64,000 nt of DNA from Mangrovibacterium lignilyticum (GTDB taxonomy: Bacteria > Bacteroidota > Bacteroidia > Bacteroidales > Prolixibacteraceae), in assembly GCF_010882175.1 (NCBI RefSeq), contig NZ_WKLH01000001.1, positions 62,001 to 126,000 of the forward strand, written 5' to 3'. The translations under genes and the position numbers were made by a program. The notes below the pieces were generated by a model. That model was not told the DNA's origin. It did no database searches and saw only the letters and a program-made list of their open reading frames with translations. Shown here piece by piece: positions 44,312 to 52,854 of the stretch (the first letter of the stretch is position 1; each line of letters begins with the position of its first letter).

Positions 44312-46192
44312 ATGGCTAAATACAACAGAATGAAAAAGAACGATGCAGGAAAAGAATCTTCGGATCTAAAAATAAAAAGGTTCATTTCTAACCATATTAA
44401 CTACATCTATCTACTGGCTCTAATTTTTTCACTGGTAATCATCTATAAACTATTCGATATCAAAGTTAATCTGGCAGGAGACGACTCTGCTTATATTTTA
44501 CGGGCCTACGAATTGTTGCACAATGGTCGTTTCCCAAGCTGGCAGGGACCGCTGTATCCAATGGCATTGTCGGTTTTTGTTGCAATTTTCGGAATATCCG
44601 TTCCGATACTAAAAATCACATCGGGAATTTTTCTTCTAACATCGTTTTACATCCTGTTTCGAGCCCTAAGAGACAGAATAAGCAATTTCCTACTAATCTT
44701 CACCATCTTCGCTGTTTCTCTTAATTCGTTCTTATTATACTACGGCTACTATACGTTCAGCGAAGCCTTTTATATGTTGGTCCAAGCCGCCCTGTTCCTT
44801 GTGCTGTTTAAAACGATTAGCTCCGAACAAGGCTCGAGCATCCGGGTATTAGTACTAACCGGCGTATTGGCGTATATGCTTTACCTGACGCGTACTGTAG
44901 GAATAGCCGGCATTTTAGCTATTGTTCTTTATTTTATTACTAAGAATGACTTTAAAAAATTAGGGATTACAATTGCTTCCTTTGGCGGAGCTCATGCGCT
45001 TTTCAGCCTGTCCAAAAGACTTATTTGGGGAAGCCAGGGCATCCAATTCAACGGACAGCTAAACTCCCTGTTGCAAAAGAATGCCTATAATCCGGCGATG
45101 GGCAATGAAGATCTGATGGGGTTTCTGGGCCGCCTGGTCGATAATTCAAATCTCTACATTTCAAAGCATATCTTTCGTTTTTTAAGCCTTCGGTCATTAA
45201 CTGCAAACACCATAGAACCTATTCTAACCATTCTTGTGTACCTGATTCTTTTGGTTGGTTTTATTTATGCTGCCAGAAAAAGCAAATTCCTCCTTTTCCT
45301 TTTTTTGTACACCGGTGCTTTTTGTCTGATAACCTTTGTTTCCCTGCAAAAATCATGGGATCAAGATCGGCTGATAGCGCCTATTTTTCCTGTAATGGTT
45401 CTACTTTTAGCTTATAGTCTGCTTTCCATTTTTGAATTTAAATGGCTAAAAAATCTCCGCTTTATCCCTTATATCTTTCTAATCGCATTACCCTTCCTGA
45501 TATTAAAAACGTCAGGTACGCGAATAAGTCTAAGTCAGCGTGTACACGAGGAAAGCATGAAGGGAAACCAGTTTTTCGGATATACACCAGACTGGGAAAA
45601 TTATTTGCGGATGAGCCAATATGCCGGGAAGATAGCAGGTGATGATCTAGTTGCATGTCGCAAGCCAGCCAATTCATTTATATACGCTAAAAAAATATTC
45701 AAGGGAATTTACACCGTTCCAATACTCGAGAAGGACTCCGTTTTCCGACCCAACATGACTTACTACAGCTTGATGCTAAGTGATAAAAACGCTCGCTTCT
45801 TCAACCGCAGCATGATTAAGGCTGTATTTTCAGGAACTGCAGCAACTGATAACTTCAAATCGAATCGGGCTTATTATTTATTTGAGACTAACAGCACGAG
45901 TCCGGTTCAATCTTTAGATACATATAAAATTAACCGGCAAATTTTTGAGGAAAGTTTCTCAGCGGTTACACTGTATTCCCCCGATCAGCTGGTAAATGAG
46001 TTGAAGCATACCAACACGCGTTATATTATTTCGGCCAATTTAAGAAGGAACCCAATGAAAAAAACAAGCAATACGATTGACACTGTAGAAAGGTATATTC
46101 AAATCATATCAACCAAATACCCTCACTTTTTCACCAAAGTACATGAGATAGGAAAAGATGAAAAGGCTTTCCTATACAAATTGAATTACTAA
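44312..46192 (+). CDS. Membrane glycosyltransferase, GT-C / PMT-like (GT39/ArnT type)
   Basis: A 626-residue integral membrane protein with roughly ten to twelve hydrophobic helices from residue 32 to about 400 and a soluble C-terminal domain of about 200 residues. After the first helix comes DIKVNLAGDDSAYILRAYELLHNG, whose Asp pair matches the catalytic acidic motif in the first extracytoplasmic loop of GT-C enzymes; FPSWQGPLYPMALSVFVAIFG follows as in ArnT/PMT-like proteins. Such enzymes take sugars from polyprenyl-phosphate. The next gene encodes a plausible polyprenyl-phosphate sugar synthase, giving a two-gene pathway. The start overlaps an inverted repeat (44298-44317); a second ATG lies at 44330. 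Confidence 0.82.
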   Translation: MAKYNRMKKNDAGKESSDLKIKRFISNHINYIYLLALIFSLVIIYKLFDIKVNLAGDDSAYILRAYELLHNGRFPSWQGPLYPMALSVFVAIFGISVPILKITSGIFLLTSFYILFRALRDRISNFLLIFTIFAVSLNSFLLYYGYYTFSEAFYMLVQAALFLVLFKTISSEQGSSIRVLVLTGVLAYMLYLTRTVGIAGILAIVLYFITKNDFKKLGITIASFGGAHALFSLSKRLIWGSQGIQFNGQLNSLLQKNAYNPAMGNEDLMGFLGRLVDNSNLYISKHIFRFLSLRSLTANTIEPILTILVYLILLVGFIYAARKSKFLLFLFLYTGAFCLITFVSLQKSWDQDRLIAPIFPVMVLLLAYSLLSIFEFKWLKNLRFIPYIFLIALPFLILKTSGTRISLSQRVHEESMKGNQFFGYTPDWENYLRMSQYAGKIAGDDLVACRKPANSFIYAKKIFKGIYTVPILEKDSVFRPNMTYYSLMLSDKNARFFNRSMIKAVFSGTAATDNFKSNRAYYLFETNSTSPVQSLDTYKINRQIFEESFSAVTLYSPDQLVNELKHTNTRYIISANLRRNPMKKTSNTIDTVERYIQIISTKYPHFFTKVHEIGKDEKAFLYKLNY

Positions 46193-46228
46193 TTACTTTG
46201 CTTTTTGCGAACAACTAACTAACACGGA

Positions 46229-47665
46229 ATGAAAGCTAACACACTAACAAGAGAAGACTACCAATCGTATTTTGACAGAGTTGCCGTTGATCGTGTAAAA
46301 TACCGCCGAGGCAAACGGTACTATTGGGATAGTATCACCCGTTATTGTAACTTTTTCATAGAACCAACTGCTACTGTTCTGGAGATTGGCTGCGGAACCG
46401 GCGAACTAATTGCCGATATAAAAGGAAGTAACAAGGTCGGAATTGATTTCAGTGCTGCCATGATTGAAAAAGCTCGAAAACAGTTCCCTCAAATTGAGTT
46501 TATCAACTGTGCAGCTGAAGAGATAAGTACGACGCAAAAATTCGATGTGATAATCTTATCAAACCTCATTGGGTTTCTGGAAGATATCCAACTTGTATTT
46601 AACAAGCTTCATAAAGTCTGTCATGCTGATACAAAGATTATCATCACTCACTTCAATCACTTTTGGGAGCCACTGATTAAGATGGCCGAATTTTTACATC
46701 TAAAGAAAAAAGAGCCACGCCAAAGCTGGATCTCGAAAAAAGACCTGACCAATTTATTATACCTGGCTGACTTCGAAGTATATCGTCAAAACTCATCGAT
46801 GCTTTTTCCTTATTATATCCCAATTGTCTCCTCATTCCTCAATAAATTTATTTCAAGGTTACCGCTATTTAACGCGTTGGCTATAAACCAATATACTTTT
46901 GCCCGCCCAAACGTCCGTGCAAATAAAGAATCGGCCGCTGAAAAATATTCTACAACGATCGTTATTCCTGCACGAAATGAAAGTGGAAATATTGAAAACG
47001 CGATTAAACGAATCCCTAAATTCGGCAAACATATTGAGATCATTTTTGTAGAAGGTAATTCGACTGACGACACCTGGGAACGTATATTGGAGGTTGAGAA
47101 CAAATATAAAGATACTCATTGCATAAAAGCGATCAGGCAACCGGGAAAGGGAAAAGGAGATGCGGTCAGAGCTGGCTATCAAATTGCCACGGGTGATATT
47201 TTAATGATATTGGATGCTGATTTAACTGTGCCACCAGAACAACTGCCGAAGTTCTATGAAGCGCTGGCTCTCAACAAAGGCGATTTCATAAATGGAACGC
47301 GGCTAATTTATCCTTTGGAAAAAAATGCGATGCGCTTTTTAAATACGGTAGGAAATAAGTTTTTCAGTGTCGCATTTAGCTGGCTGATGGAACAGCCGAT
47401 AAAAGATACGTTATGCGGGACAAAAGTGATGTTTCGCAAAGACTATTTGAAGCTTGTTGACAATCGAAGCTATTTTGGAGACTTCGATCCATTCGGTGAT
47501 TTCGATTTGTTGTTTGGCGCCTTCAAACTAAACCTGAAAATTATTGATATGCCCATCCGCTACCAGGAGCGAACATACGGAGACACCAATATTTCACGAT
47601 TCAAGCATGGACTACTTTTACTTCGAATGTGGATTTTCGCATTGCTTAAAATCAAATTTAAATAG
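46229..47665 (+). CDS. Fusion of SAM methyltransferase and GT2 glycosyltransferase (DPM1-like)
   Basis: A 478-residue two-domain protein. Residues about 25-225 form a class I methyltransferase: VLEIGCGTGELIADI (motif I), GIDFSAAMIEKARKQ, FDVIILSNLIGFLEDI. Residues about 238-478 form a GT2 transferase of the dolichyl-phosphate mannose synthase type: TIVIPARNESGNIENAI, IIFVEGNSTDDTWERIL, RQPGKGKGDAVRAGYQIATGDILMILDADLTVPPEQL (DAD metal motif), LCGTKVMFRKDYLKL and RYQERTYGDTNISRFKHG. No transmembrane helices are obvious at the end. It follows the GT-C gene by 36 bases, suggesting it makes the lipid-linked sugar donor that the GT-C enzyme uses. Confidence 0.87.
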   Translation: MKANTLTREDYQSYFDRVAVDRVKYRRGKRYYWDSITRYCNFFIEPTATVLEIGCGTGELIADIKGSNKVGIDFSAAMIEKARKQFPQIEFINCAAEEISTTQKFDVIILSNLIGFLEDIQLVFNKLHKVCHADTKIIITHFNHFWEPLIKMAEFLHLKKKEPRQSWISKKDLTNLLYLADFEVYRQNSSMLFPYYIPIVSSFLNKFISRLPLFNALAINQYTFARPNVRANKESAAEKYSTTIVIPARNESGNIENAIKRIPKFGKHIEIIFVEGNSTDDTWERILEVENKYKDTHCIKAIRQPGKGKGDAVRAGYQIATGDILMILDADLTVPPEQLPKFYEALALNKGDFINGTRLIYPLEKNAMRFLNTVGNKFFSVAFSWLMEQPIKDTLCGTKVMFRKDYLKLVDNRSYFGDFDPFGDFDLLFGAFKLNLKIIDMPIRYQERTYGDTNISRFKHGLLLLRMWIFALLKIKFK

Positions 47666-47678
47666 CCAAGAAAAGTTT

Positions 47679-49331
47679 CTACCCCAACAGTTCTCTTGCA
47701 GTTTTCCGAGCAGTTTCCGAAGCATTGGCACCACTCAACATCTGGGCCAGTTCTTCAATGCGTTCATCAGCGCCTAGCTGGCGAATAGATGTGTAGGTCC
47801 GGTCGGCCTCATCAAACTTATACACTTTAAAATGATGTTCTCCTTTTCCGGCAATTTGTGGCAAGTGCGTAATATTGATAATCTGCACATTCGCAGACAT
47901 TTCCTTCAAAATACCCCCCATTTTCAAAGCAACCTCTCCGGAAATACCGGTGTCAATTTCATCGAAAATGATTGTTGGAAGCGCTTTACTATCGGTAATC
48001 AGTGTTTTCAATGCTAACATAACCCGTGAGATTTCACCACCCGATGCGATTTTAGCAATGTCCTGTGGTTGTCCGTTTTTATTGGCTGAGAAAGCAAAAC
48101 TCAGATCATCGAGACCACTCGGACCTGCATGTTCCATGGGGTTAAAACGAAGCTTGAAAACAGCATTCACCATTCCGAGTTTTTGCAGAACCTCTTCCAC
48201 CGAACCGGTAATCCTACCGGCAACAGCATTGCGTCGTTTACTCAGCTCTTCAGCTTGTTTGTTGACTTCAGCTTGTAGCACCACCAAATTCTTTTCGGCG
48301 TCTTCAATCTCATCATCAAAAGAGGCAATCTGTCCAATTTTTTGATCGTACTCGTCTTTAAGAGCCAACAACTCTTCGACTGAGCCCACTCGGAATTTCT
48401 GTTGCAATGCGTAAATCATATCCAAACGCTCCGAAACAAGCTGAATGCGCTCGGGATCATGCTCGGCCCGCTCAGCCACGTCTGCACAGTCGGCAACAAG
48501 GTCTTTCAACTCCAGGTAACAAGACTCCAGCCGTTCAGCAACCTCCTTGCCCTTAGGCATTACTTCGGCCAATTTCCCGAACTGACCAACGTATTCTTTC
48601 AACCGAATCAACAGGCCCAGTTCCTCACCGTCCATATCTTCGCCAAACTGACCAAAGGTTGTTTTAATTTCCTCGGCATGTTCCAATGTGGCTTGTTCGA
48701 GTTCGAGCTCCTGCTGCTCATTTTCCTTCAACTTCGCTTCATCCAGTTGTTGAAACTGAAATTGAAAATAATCCAGGTCTGCCCGTGCTTTTTCTGCTTC
48801 GTTTTGTAAATCGTGCAGAATCTTCGATTGCTTTTGGCTGGCCCGGAACGTCTTTCCATACTCCACAAGTAGCTTCCCGTTTTCGGCAACCATATCAACC
48901 AGGTTGAGTTGAAAAGAATGATTTCCCAATTCCAGGTTTTGGTGCTGCGAGTGAATGTCAATCAGCCGCAAAGCAAGCTCCTGCAGAACTTTAATCGTCA
49001 CGGGAGTATCATTAATAAATGCTCGTGATTTTCCTGCCGGGCTAATCTCCCGTCGCAGAATTGTTTGATCGTCGTAATCCAATTCTTCGCGTTCAAAAAA
49101 CTCCTGCAACTGGTAATCCTTAATGTTGAACAAAGCTTCAACCGTACATTTCCGGTCTTTCACCTGCAACACATTCAGATCGGCACGCTGGCCCATAACC
49201 AATCCCAAAGCCCCCAACACAATTGACTTTCCGGCACCGGTTTCTCCTGTGATAATATTGAAGCCCTTGTAAAATTGAATGTGTAGCTTATCAATCAGGG
49301 CATAATTTGAAATATGCAGTTCTAAAAGCAC
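47679..49331 (-). CDS. recN: DNA repair protein RecN
   Basis: An SMC-like ATPase of double-strand break repair. The 550-residue protein starts MLLELHISNYALIDKLHIQFYKGFNIITGETGAGKSIVLGAL (Walker A), has long coiled-coils (about 155-240 and 290-360), and ends with SGGEISRVMLALKTLI (signature), TIIFDEIDTGISGEVALKMG (Walker B) and ITHLPQIAGKGEHHF. It appears intact. Its 3' end is duplicated in decayed form at 44028-44172, on the far side of the glycosylation genes. Confidence 0.96.
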   Translation of the reverse strand: MLLELHISNYALIDKLHIQFYKGFNIITGETGAGKSIVLGALGLVMGQRADLNVLQVKDRKCTVEALFNIKDYQLQEFFEREELDYDDQTILRREISPAGKSRAFINDTPVTIKVLQELALRLIDIHSQHQNLELGNHSFQLNLVDMVAENGKLLVEYGKTFRASQKQSKILHDLQNEAEKARADLDYFQFQFQQLDEAKLKENEQQELELEQATLEHAEEIKTTFGQFGEDMDGEELGLLIRLKEYVGQFGKLAEVMPKGKEVAERLESCYLELKDLVADCADVAERAEHDPERIQLVSERLDMIYALQQKFRVGSVEELLALKDEYDQKIGQIASFDDEIEDAEKNLVVLQAEVNKQAEELSKRRNAVAGRITGSVEEVLQKLGMVNAVFKLRFNPMEHAGPSGLDDLSFAFSANKNGQPQDIAKIASGGEISRVMLALKTLITDSKALPTIIFDEIDTGISGEVALKMGGILKEMSANVQIINITHLPQIAGKGEHHFKVYKFDEADRTYTSIRQLGADERIEELAQMLSGANASETARKTARELLG

Positions 49332-49343
49332 GAGGTGTAATGT

Positions 49344-50267
49344 TTATTCGTTTTCTAAATTGAAGGTATTGTCCTCTTTGATCTTCTCGTATTTCGTTCC
49401 GTTCGAAGGATCGATCTCTGTCAAAATCGCCAACACACGGTTTTTCTCATCCGGATAGGATCCTGAAAAGATATTAACCAACTCATCCGCTTTGGCATCA
49501 AAGAAAATCGGGAAAATATAGAGGTTTGGTCGGTTCCGGAATATCCGTTGCAACAATCTCAGCGTTTCAGCAATCTCCGATCTCCCTTCTTCCAGTTTAT
49601 CACTCATCTTATCAAGACCAAGTCTGTGATAGCGGTAAATACACTGTCGAAATCCTGCATACGAGCGATTCATTATATTTTCGATCAACCAGTAGCGGTT
49701 ACGTTCACTTTCGTACGCCTTCCATCCGGCATAAATCGAATTTTGCGAATTGTTGACAATCTGCTGCGCCTTCTGGTAATATTCGGTTCCGCCTTCCGGA
49801 GCAAAAGAGTCATAGTCCATACCTAAAATAATATAGGCATAATAAGCCATGATGTTGGTAAGATTATCCCTGTTTGATGTTTCGTTGAACTCCATCGGTT
49901 GAAATTCAACATAGCGAACGTGGAAATCTTTGTCCTTAATATTCAGCAAAGCCGTTTCGTAAGACGAATTGAAGACCGGACGTCGCAGCTGTACGGTCAT
50001 CGATCCTTTAAACTCGTCGGAAGAAACCTGTTCGTCCAATTGAATGAAGATGTTACATTCTATGCGCTCATCAATATCGTACACATGATCGGTCCACTTT
50101 CGGTTATTCATAAACTCATACAAGTCGGCCTGCATGGTTCGAAATACATTGCGATTTGCACCCTGAATCTTTGAGGATGAAATACTGATGTTACAACGCA
50201 ATTCCTGAGCCGAAACAAGTGTGATACCGATAAGAAATACGACAAGCAGACTAAGCAACTTCTTCAT
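49344..50267 (-). CDS. DUF4835 family secreted protein
   Basis: A 307-residue periplasmic protein: signal peptide MKKLLSLLVVFLIGITLVSAQ, then ELRCNISISSSKIQGANRNVFRTMQADLYEFMNNRKWTDHVYDIDERIECNIFIQL, GSMTVQLRRPVFNSSYETALLNIKDKDFHVRYVEFQPMEFNE, and YAYIILGMDYDSFAPEGG, all characteristic of DUF4835. The family is Bacteroidota-specific, usually located between coaBC and recN as here, and its function is unknown. Confidence 0.92.
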   Translation of the reverse strand: MKKLLSLLVVFLIGITLVSAQELRCNISISSSKIQGANRNVFRTMQADLYEFMNNRKWTDHVYDIDERIECNIFIQLDEQVSSDEFKGSMTVQLRRPVFNSSYETALLNIKDKDFHVRYVEFQPMEFNETSNRDNLTNIMAYYAYIILGMDYDSFAPEGGTEYYQKAQQIVNNSQNSIYAGWKAYESERNRYWLIENIMNRSYAGFRQCIYRYHRLGLDKMSDKLEEGRSEIAETLRLLQRIFRNRPNLYIFPIFFDAKADELVNIFSGSYPDEKNRVLAILTEIDPSNGTKYEKIKEDNTFNLENE

Positions 50268-50327
50268 AGCAGATCATTAAGGCGATGAAGTAAAATTAAA
50301 ATAAAAACCGGAAGTCTTAAAGCTTTT

Positions 50328-51527
50328 TTAGAAGCTCAATGAAATTTGCTCCACAATATCGCGGGCAACTTCCGTCTTCATCTTTAACTGAAAATCAGTT
50401 GCTTTATTGTCTTTGGTCAGGATGGTAATCTTGTTCGTGTCCACGCCAAATCCAGCCCCTTTGTCCTGCAAGGAGTTCAATACGATGAAGTCCAGATTCT
50501 TGCGCTTCATTTTATCCAGGGCATTCGATTTTTCATCCTGAGTTTCGAGCGCAAAACCAACCAACAATTGCGTTTCTGTTTTTAGTCGTCCCAAACAAGC
50601 AGCAATGTCTTCATTGGCTTCCAGCTCAATGGACAAATCTTCAGAAGTACGTTTGATCTTTTGATCGGCCGGATATTTTGGGCGATAATCAGCTACCGCG
50701 GCACACATCACTGCTCCATCCACCTCGGGAAAAACAGCCAACGATGCTTGTTTCATCTCTTCAGCTGAAACAACATCAATGCGTTTAATATTTGGATGAA
50801 GACACTGCAAACTAACCGGTCCACTCACCAAAGTCACTTTGGCGCCTTGTTCAGCCAATTCCTCAGCTAAAGCATAGCCCATTTTCCCGGATGAGTAATT
50901 ACCAATGAAGCGAACCGGATCAATTTTCTCATGAGTTGGTCCCGCAGTGACCAAAAAATGTTTATTCAGAAGTTTTTTTTTTGAGTTGAAGAAAGCGAAA
51001 ACTTCTTCAACAATCTGCTCCGGCTCCTGCATTCGGCCCTTACCATGAAGGCCACTAGCCAACTCCCCTTCTCCCGGTTCTAAAATGATATTTCCGAAAG
51101 ATTGAAGCATTTCCAGATTCCGCAGTGTGGATGCATGCTGAAACATGTCTAAATCCATGGCAGGAGCAATCATCACCGGGCATTTGGCCGACATATAGGT
51201 CGTAACCAACAAGTTATCGGCAATACCGGTAACCATTTTCCCCATGGTTGCAGCAGTAACCGGTGCAATAAGCATCAGGTCAGCCCACTGTCCCATGTCG
51301 ACATGCGAATGCCAGGTACCATCGTTGGCTGCGAAAAACTCCGAAGCAACTGGCTTTGTCGACAAAGCACTCATGGTAACCGGGGTAATAAATTCTTTGG
51401 CAGCAGGGGTCATCACCACCTGCACCTCAGCTCCCTCTTTGACAAGTAACCTTAAAAGATAAGCTGCCTTGTAGGCAGCTATACTTCCGGTCACACCTAA
51501 AATGATATGTTTTCCGTTAAGCCTCAT
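50328..51527 (-). CDS. coaBC: Bifunctional phosphopantothenoylcysteine decarboxylase / phosphopantothenate-cysteine ligase
   Basis: Two consecutive steps of coenzyme A synthesis. The 399-residue protein has the FMN decarboxylase half (IILGVTGSIAAYKAAYLLRLL, catalytic His in WHSHVDMGQWADLMLIAPVTAATMGK, MIAPAMDLDMF) and the ligase half (FLVTAGPTHEKIDPVRFIGNYSSGKMGYALAEE, GAVMCAAVADYRP, KIKRT, LLVGFALET). It is next to the omega-like gene (15 bases), as is common in this phylum. Confidence 0.96.
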   Translation of the reverse strand: MRLNGKHIILGVTGSIAAYKAAYLLRLLVKEGAEVQVVMTPAAKEFITPVTMSALSTKPVASEFFAANDGTWHSHVDMGQWADLMLIAPVTAATMGKMVTGIADNLLVTTYMSAKCPVMIAPAMDLDMFQHASTLRNLEMLQSFGNIILEPGEGELASGLHGKGRMQEPEQIVEEVFAFFNSKKKLLNKHFLVTAGPTHEKIDPVRFIGNYSSGKMGYALAEELAEQGAKVTLVSGPVSLQCLHPNIKRIDVVSAEEMKQASLAVFPEVDGAVMCAAVADYRPKYPADQKIKRTSEDLSIELEANEDIAACLGRLKTETQLLVGFALETQDEKSNALDKMKRKNLDFIVLNSLQDKGAGFGVDTNKITILTKDNKATDFQLKMKTEVARDIVEQISLSF

Positions 51528-51542
51528 GAAGGCTGATATTTT

Positions 51543-51881
51543 TTAAGATAATCCTTTGCGGTTTTCTTTGGCAGGATTACGGTGATAAATCTGTTTTTGT
51601 TTGTATTCTTCGCAAGCAATTAAGGTTGGTTTTGGCAACCTTTCGTAGTACTTAGAAATTTCGATTTGCTCGCGGTTTTCAAAAACCTCTTCCAGATTAT
51701 CAGAGTATGAAGCGAATTCCTGCAACTTTTGACTCAGCTCTTCTTTCATTTCTGAAGAAATCTGATTCGCACGTTTTGCAAGAATCATCACAGTTTCGTA
51801 AACATTTCCGGTTTGCTCTTCCAGACCTGACAAGTCACGTGGAACAGTTGTACCTTCAGCTTTGATCTTTTTGAAATCCAT
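51543..51881 (-). CDS. rpoZ: RNA polymerase omega-like (RpoZ/Rpb6) protein
   Basis: A 112-residue protein with the Bacteroidota-type omega signature: VPRDLSGLEEQTGNVYETVMILAKRANQISSEMKEELSQKL, matching the Rpb6/omega helix pattern, then EIEISKYYERLPKPTLIACEEYKQKQIYHRNPA. It lies between bamD (9-base gap) and coaBC, the typical order. Assignment as omega follows the family; the sequence is far from the E. coli protein. Confidence 0.82.
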   Translation of the reverse strand: MDFKKIKAEGTTVPRDLSGLEEQTGNVYETVMILAKRANQISSEMKEELSQKLQEFASYSDNLEEVFENREQIEISKYYERLPKPTLIACEEYKQKQIYHRNPAKENRKGLS

Positions 51882-51890
51882 ATTCTAATA

Positions 51891-52706
51891 TTAATTAATA
51901 TCTTCTTCGTAATGTAATTCATCAGCCACCGTTTCATAGAACTTTTCGGCTTCTTTCCGGTACTTACTATCCGGATATTCGTCGACAAAGGTAAAATATT
52001 CATCCAAGGCATCGCTCAAACGAAGATCTTTTTTTTCCTCTACACTTCTGATTGCCAGATAATATTTCGCCCGCAACAGCATAAACATTAGATCTTCACG
52101 ATATTTTGTGTCCGGAAAATCTTTTAACGAATTGGTCAATGCAATGGTTGCAGCTTTGTAATTTTCAAGGTCGTAATACAATTTACCGGTCAAAAATGAT
52201 TTGTAAACCAGCTTATCGCGAAGCTCAATAATCAGTCGGTTAGCCTCTTCAACTTTGTCACTATTGGGGTACAAGTTAATAAACAGCTGCAAGGCATCGA
52301 TCGCCTTTTGTGTTACCTGTTGATCCAAACGGGGCTTCGGAGACTCCTCATAGAAGCAGTAGCCGATTAAATATTGTGACTCTTCTGCATACTTACTTCT
52401 GGGAAATTCATTGATTAATGTCCTAAACCAATGGCCGGCCATCATGAAATCCTTCATTCCGAAGTAACTTTTTGCATAGTAATAATAAACCTCATCTGCC
52501 TTACTGGTTCCTCGGTAAATGCTTACCAACTCTTTCAACAAGGTTGATGAACGTACAAACTCTCCGTCTTCATAATACTCCAAGGCCTTTTTGTATTTGA
52601 ATTCGTAGTCAGTACTTTTCACGATTTTATTAAAATCGCTACAGGCCGTTGTCAACAGGATTAACAACAAAGCAACAGGTGCGTATTTCTTAATACTTTT
52701 TAGCAT
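51891..52706 (-). CDS. bamD: Outer membrane assembly lipoprotein BamD
   Basis: A 271-residue lipoprotein of the BAM complex: signal peptide with lipobox LLTTAC (Cys at about 22), then TPR-like helical repeats (YKKALEYYEDGEFVRSSTLLKELVSIYRGTSKADEVYYYYAKSYFGMKDFMMAGHWFRTLINEFPRSKYAEESQYLIGYCFYEESPKPRLDQQVTQKAIDAL), the classic BamD pattern. It is transcribed away from the alpha-oxoamine synthase gene. A TATCTTTG box ends only five bases before its ATG, so its transcript would have almost no leader. Confidence 0.93.
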   Translation of the reverse strand: MLKSIKKYAPVALLLILLTTACSDFNKIVKSTDYEFKYKKALEYYEDGEFVRSSTLLKELVSIYRGTSKADEVYYYYAKSYFGMKDFMMAGHWFRTLINEFPRSKYAEESQYLIGYCFYEESPKPRLDQQVTQKAIDALQLFINLYPNSDKVEEANRLIIELRDKLVYKSFLTGKLYYDLENYKAATIALTNSLKDFPDTKYREDLMFMLLRAKYYLAIRSVEEKKDLRLSDALDEYFTFVDEYPDSKYRKEAEKFYETVADELHYEEDIN

Positions 52707-52711
52707 GGCCG

Positions 52712-52719
52712 CAAAGATA
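52712..52719 (-). promoter_or_regulatory. -7 box immediately before bamD
   Basis: Minus-strand TATCTTTG (TAnnTTTG) with only CGGCC between it and the ATG at 52706; implies a leaderless or nearly leaderless mRNA. Confidence 0.55.
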
Positions 52720-52819
52720 CATTTTTATTGAAAAATTGAGTGGTAAATTAAATAAGAAAAGTCATTGATTGGAACGCTTTAGTATAATTTAACAGATTTG
52801 GAGTGTGATTAAAAAAAAT

Positions 52820-52827
52820 TACTTTTG
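52820..52827 (+). promoter_or_regulatory. -7 box for the alpha-oxoamine synthase gene
   Basis: TACTTTTG (TAnnTTTG), 27 bases before the GTG start at 52855. It supports the GTG start, because an upstream in-frame TTG at 52825 lies inside the box. Confidence 0.55.
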
Positions 52828-52854
52828 TATCGTTTAATTTTAAAGGAAATAGAA

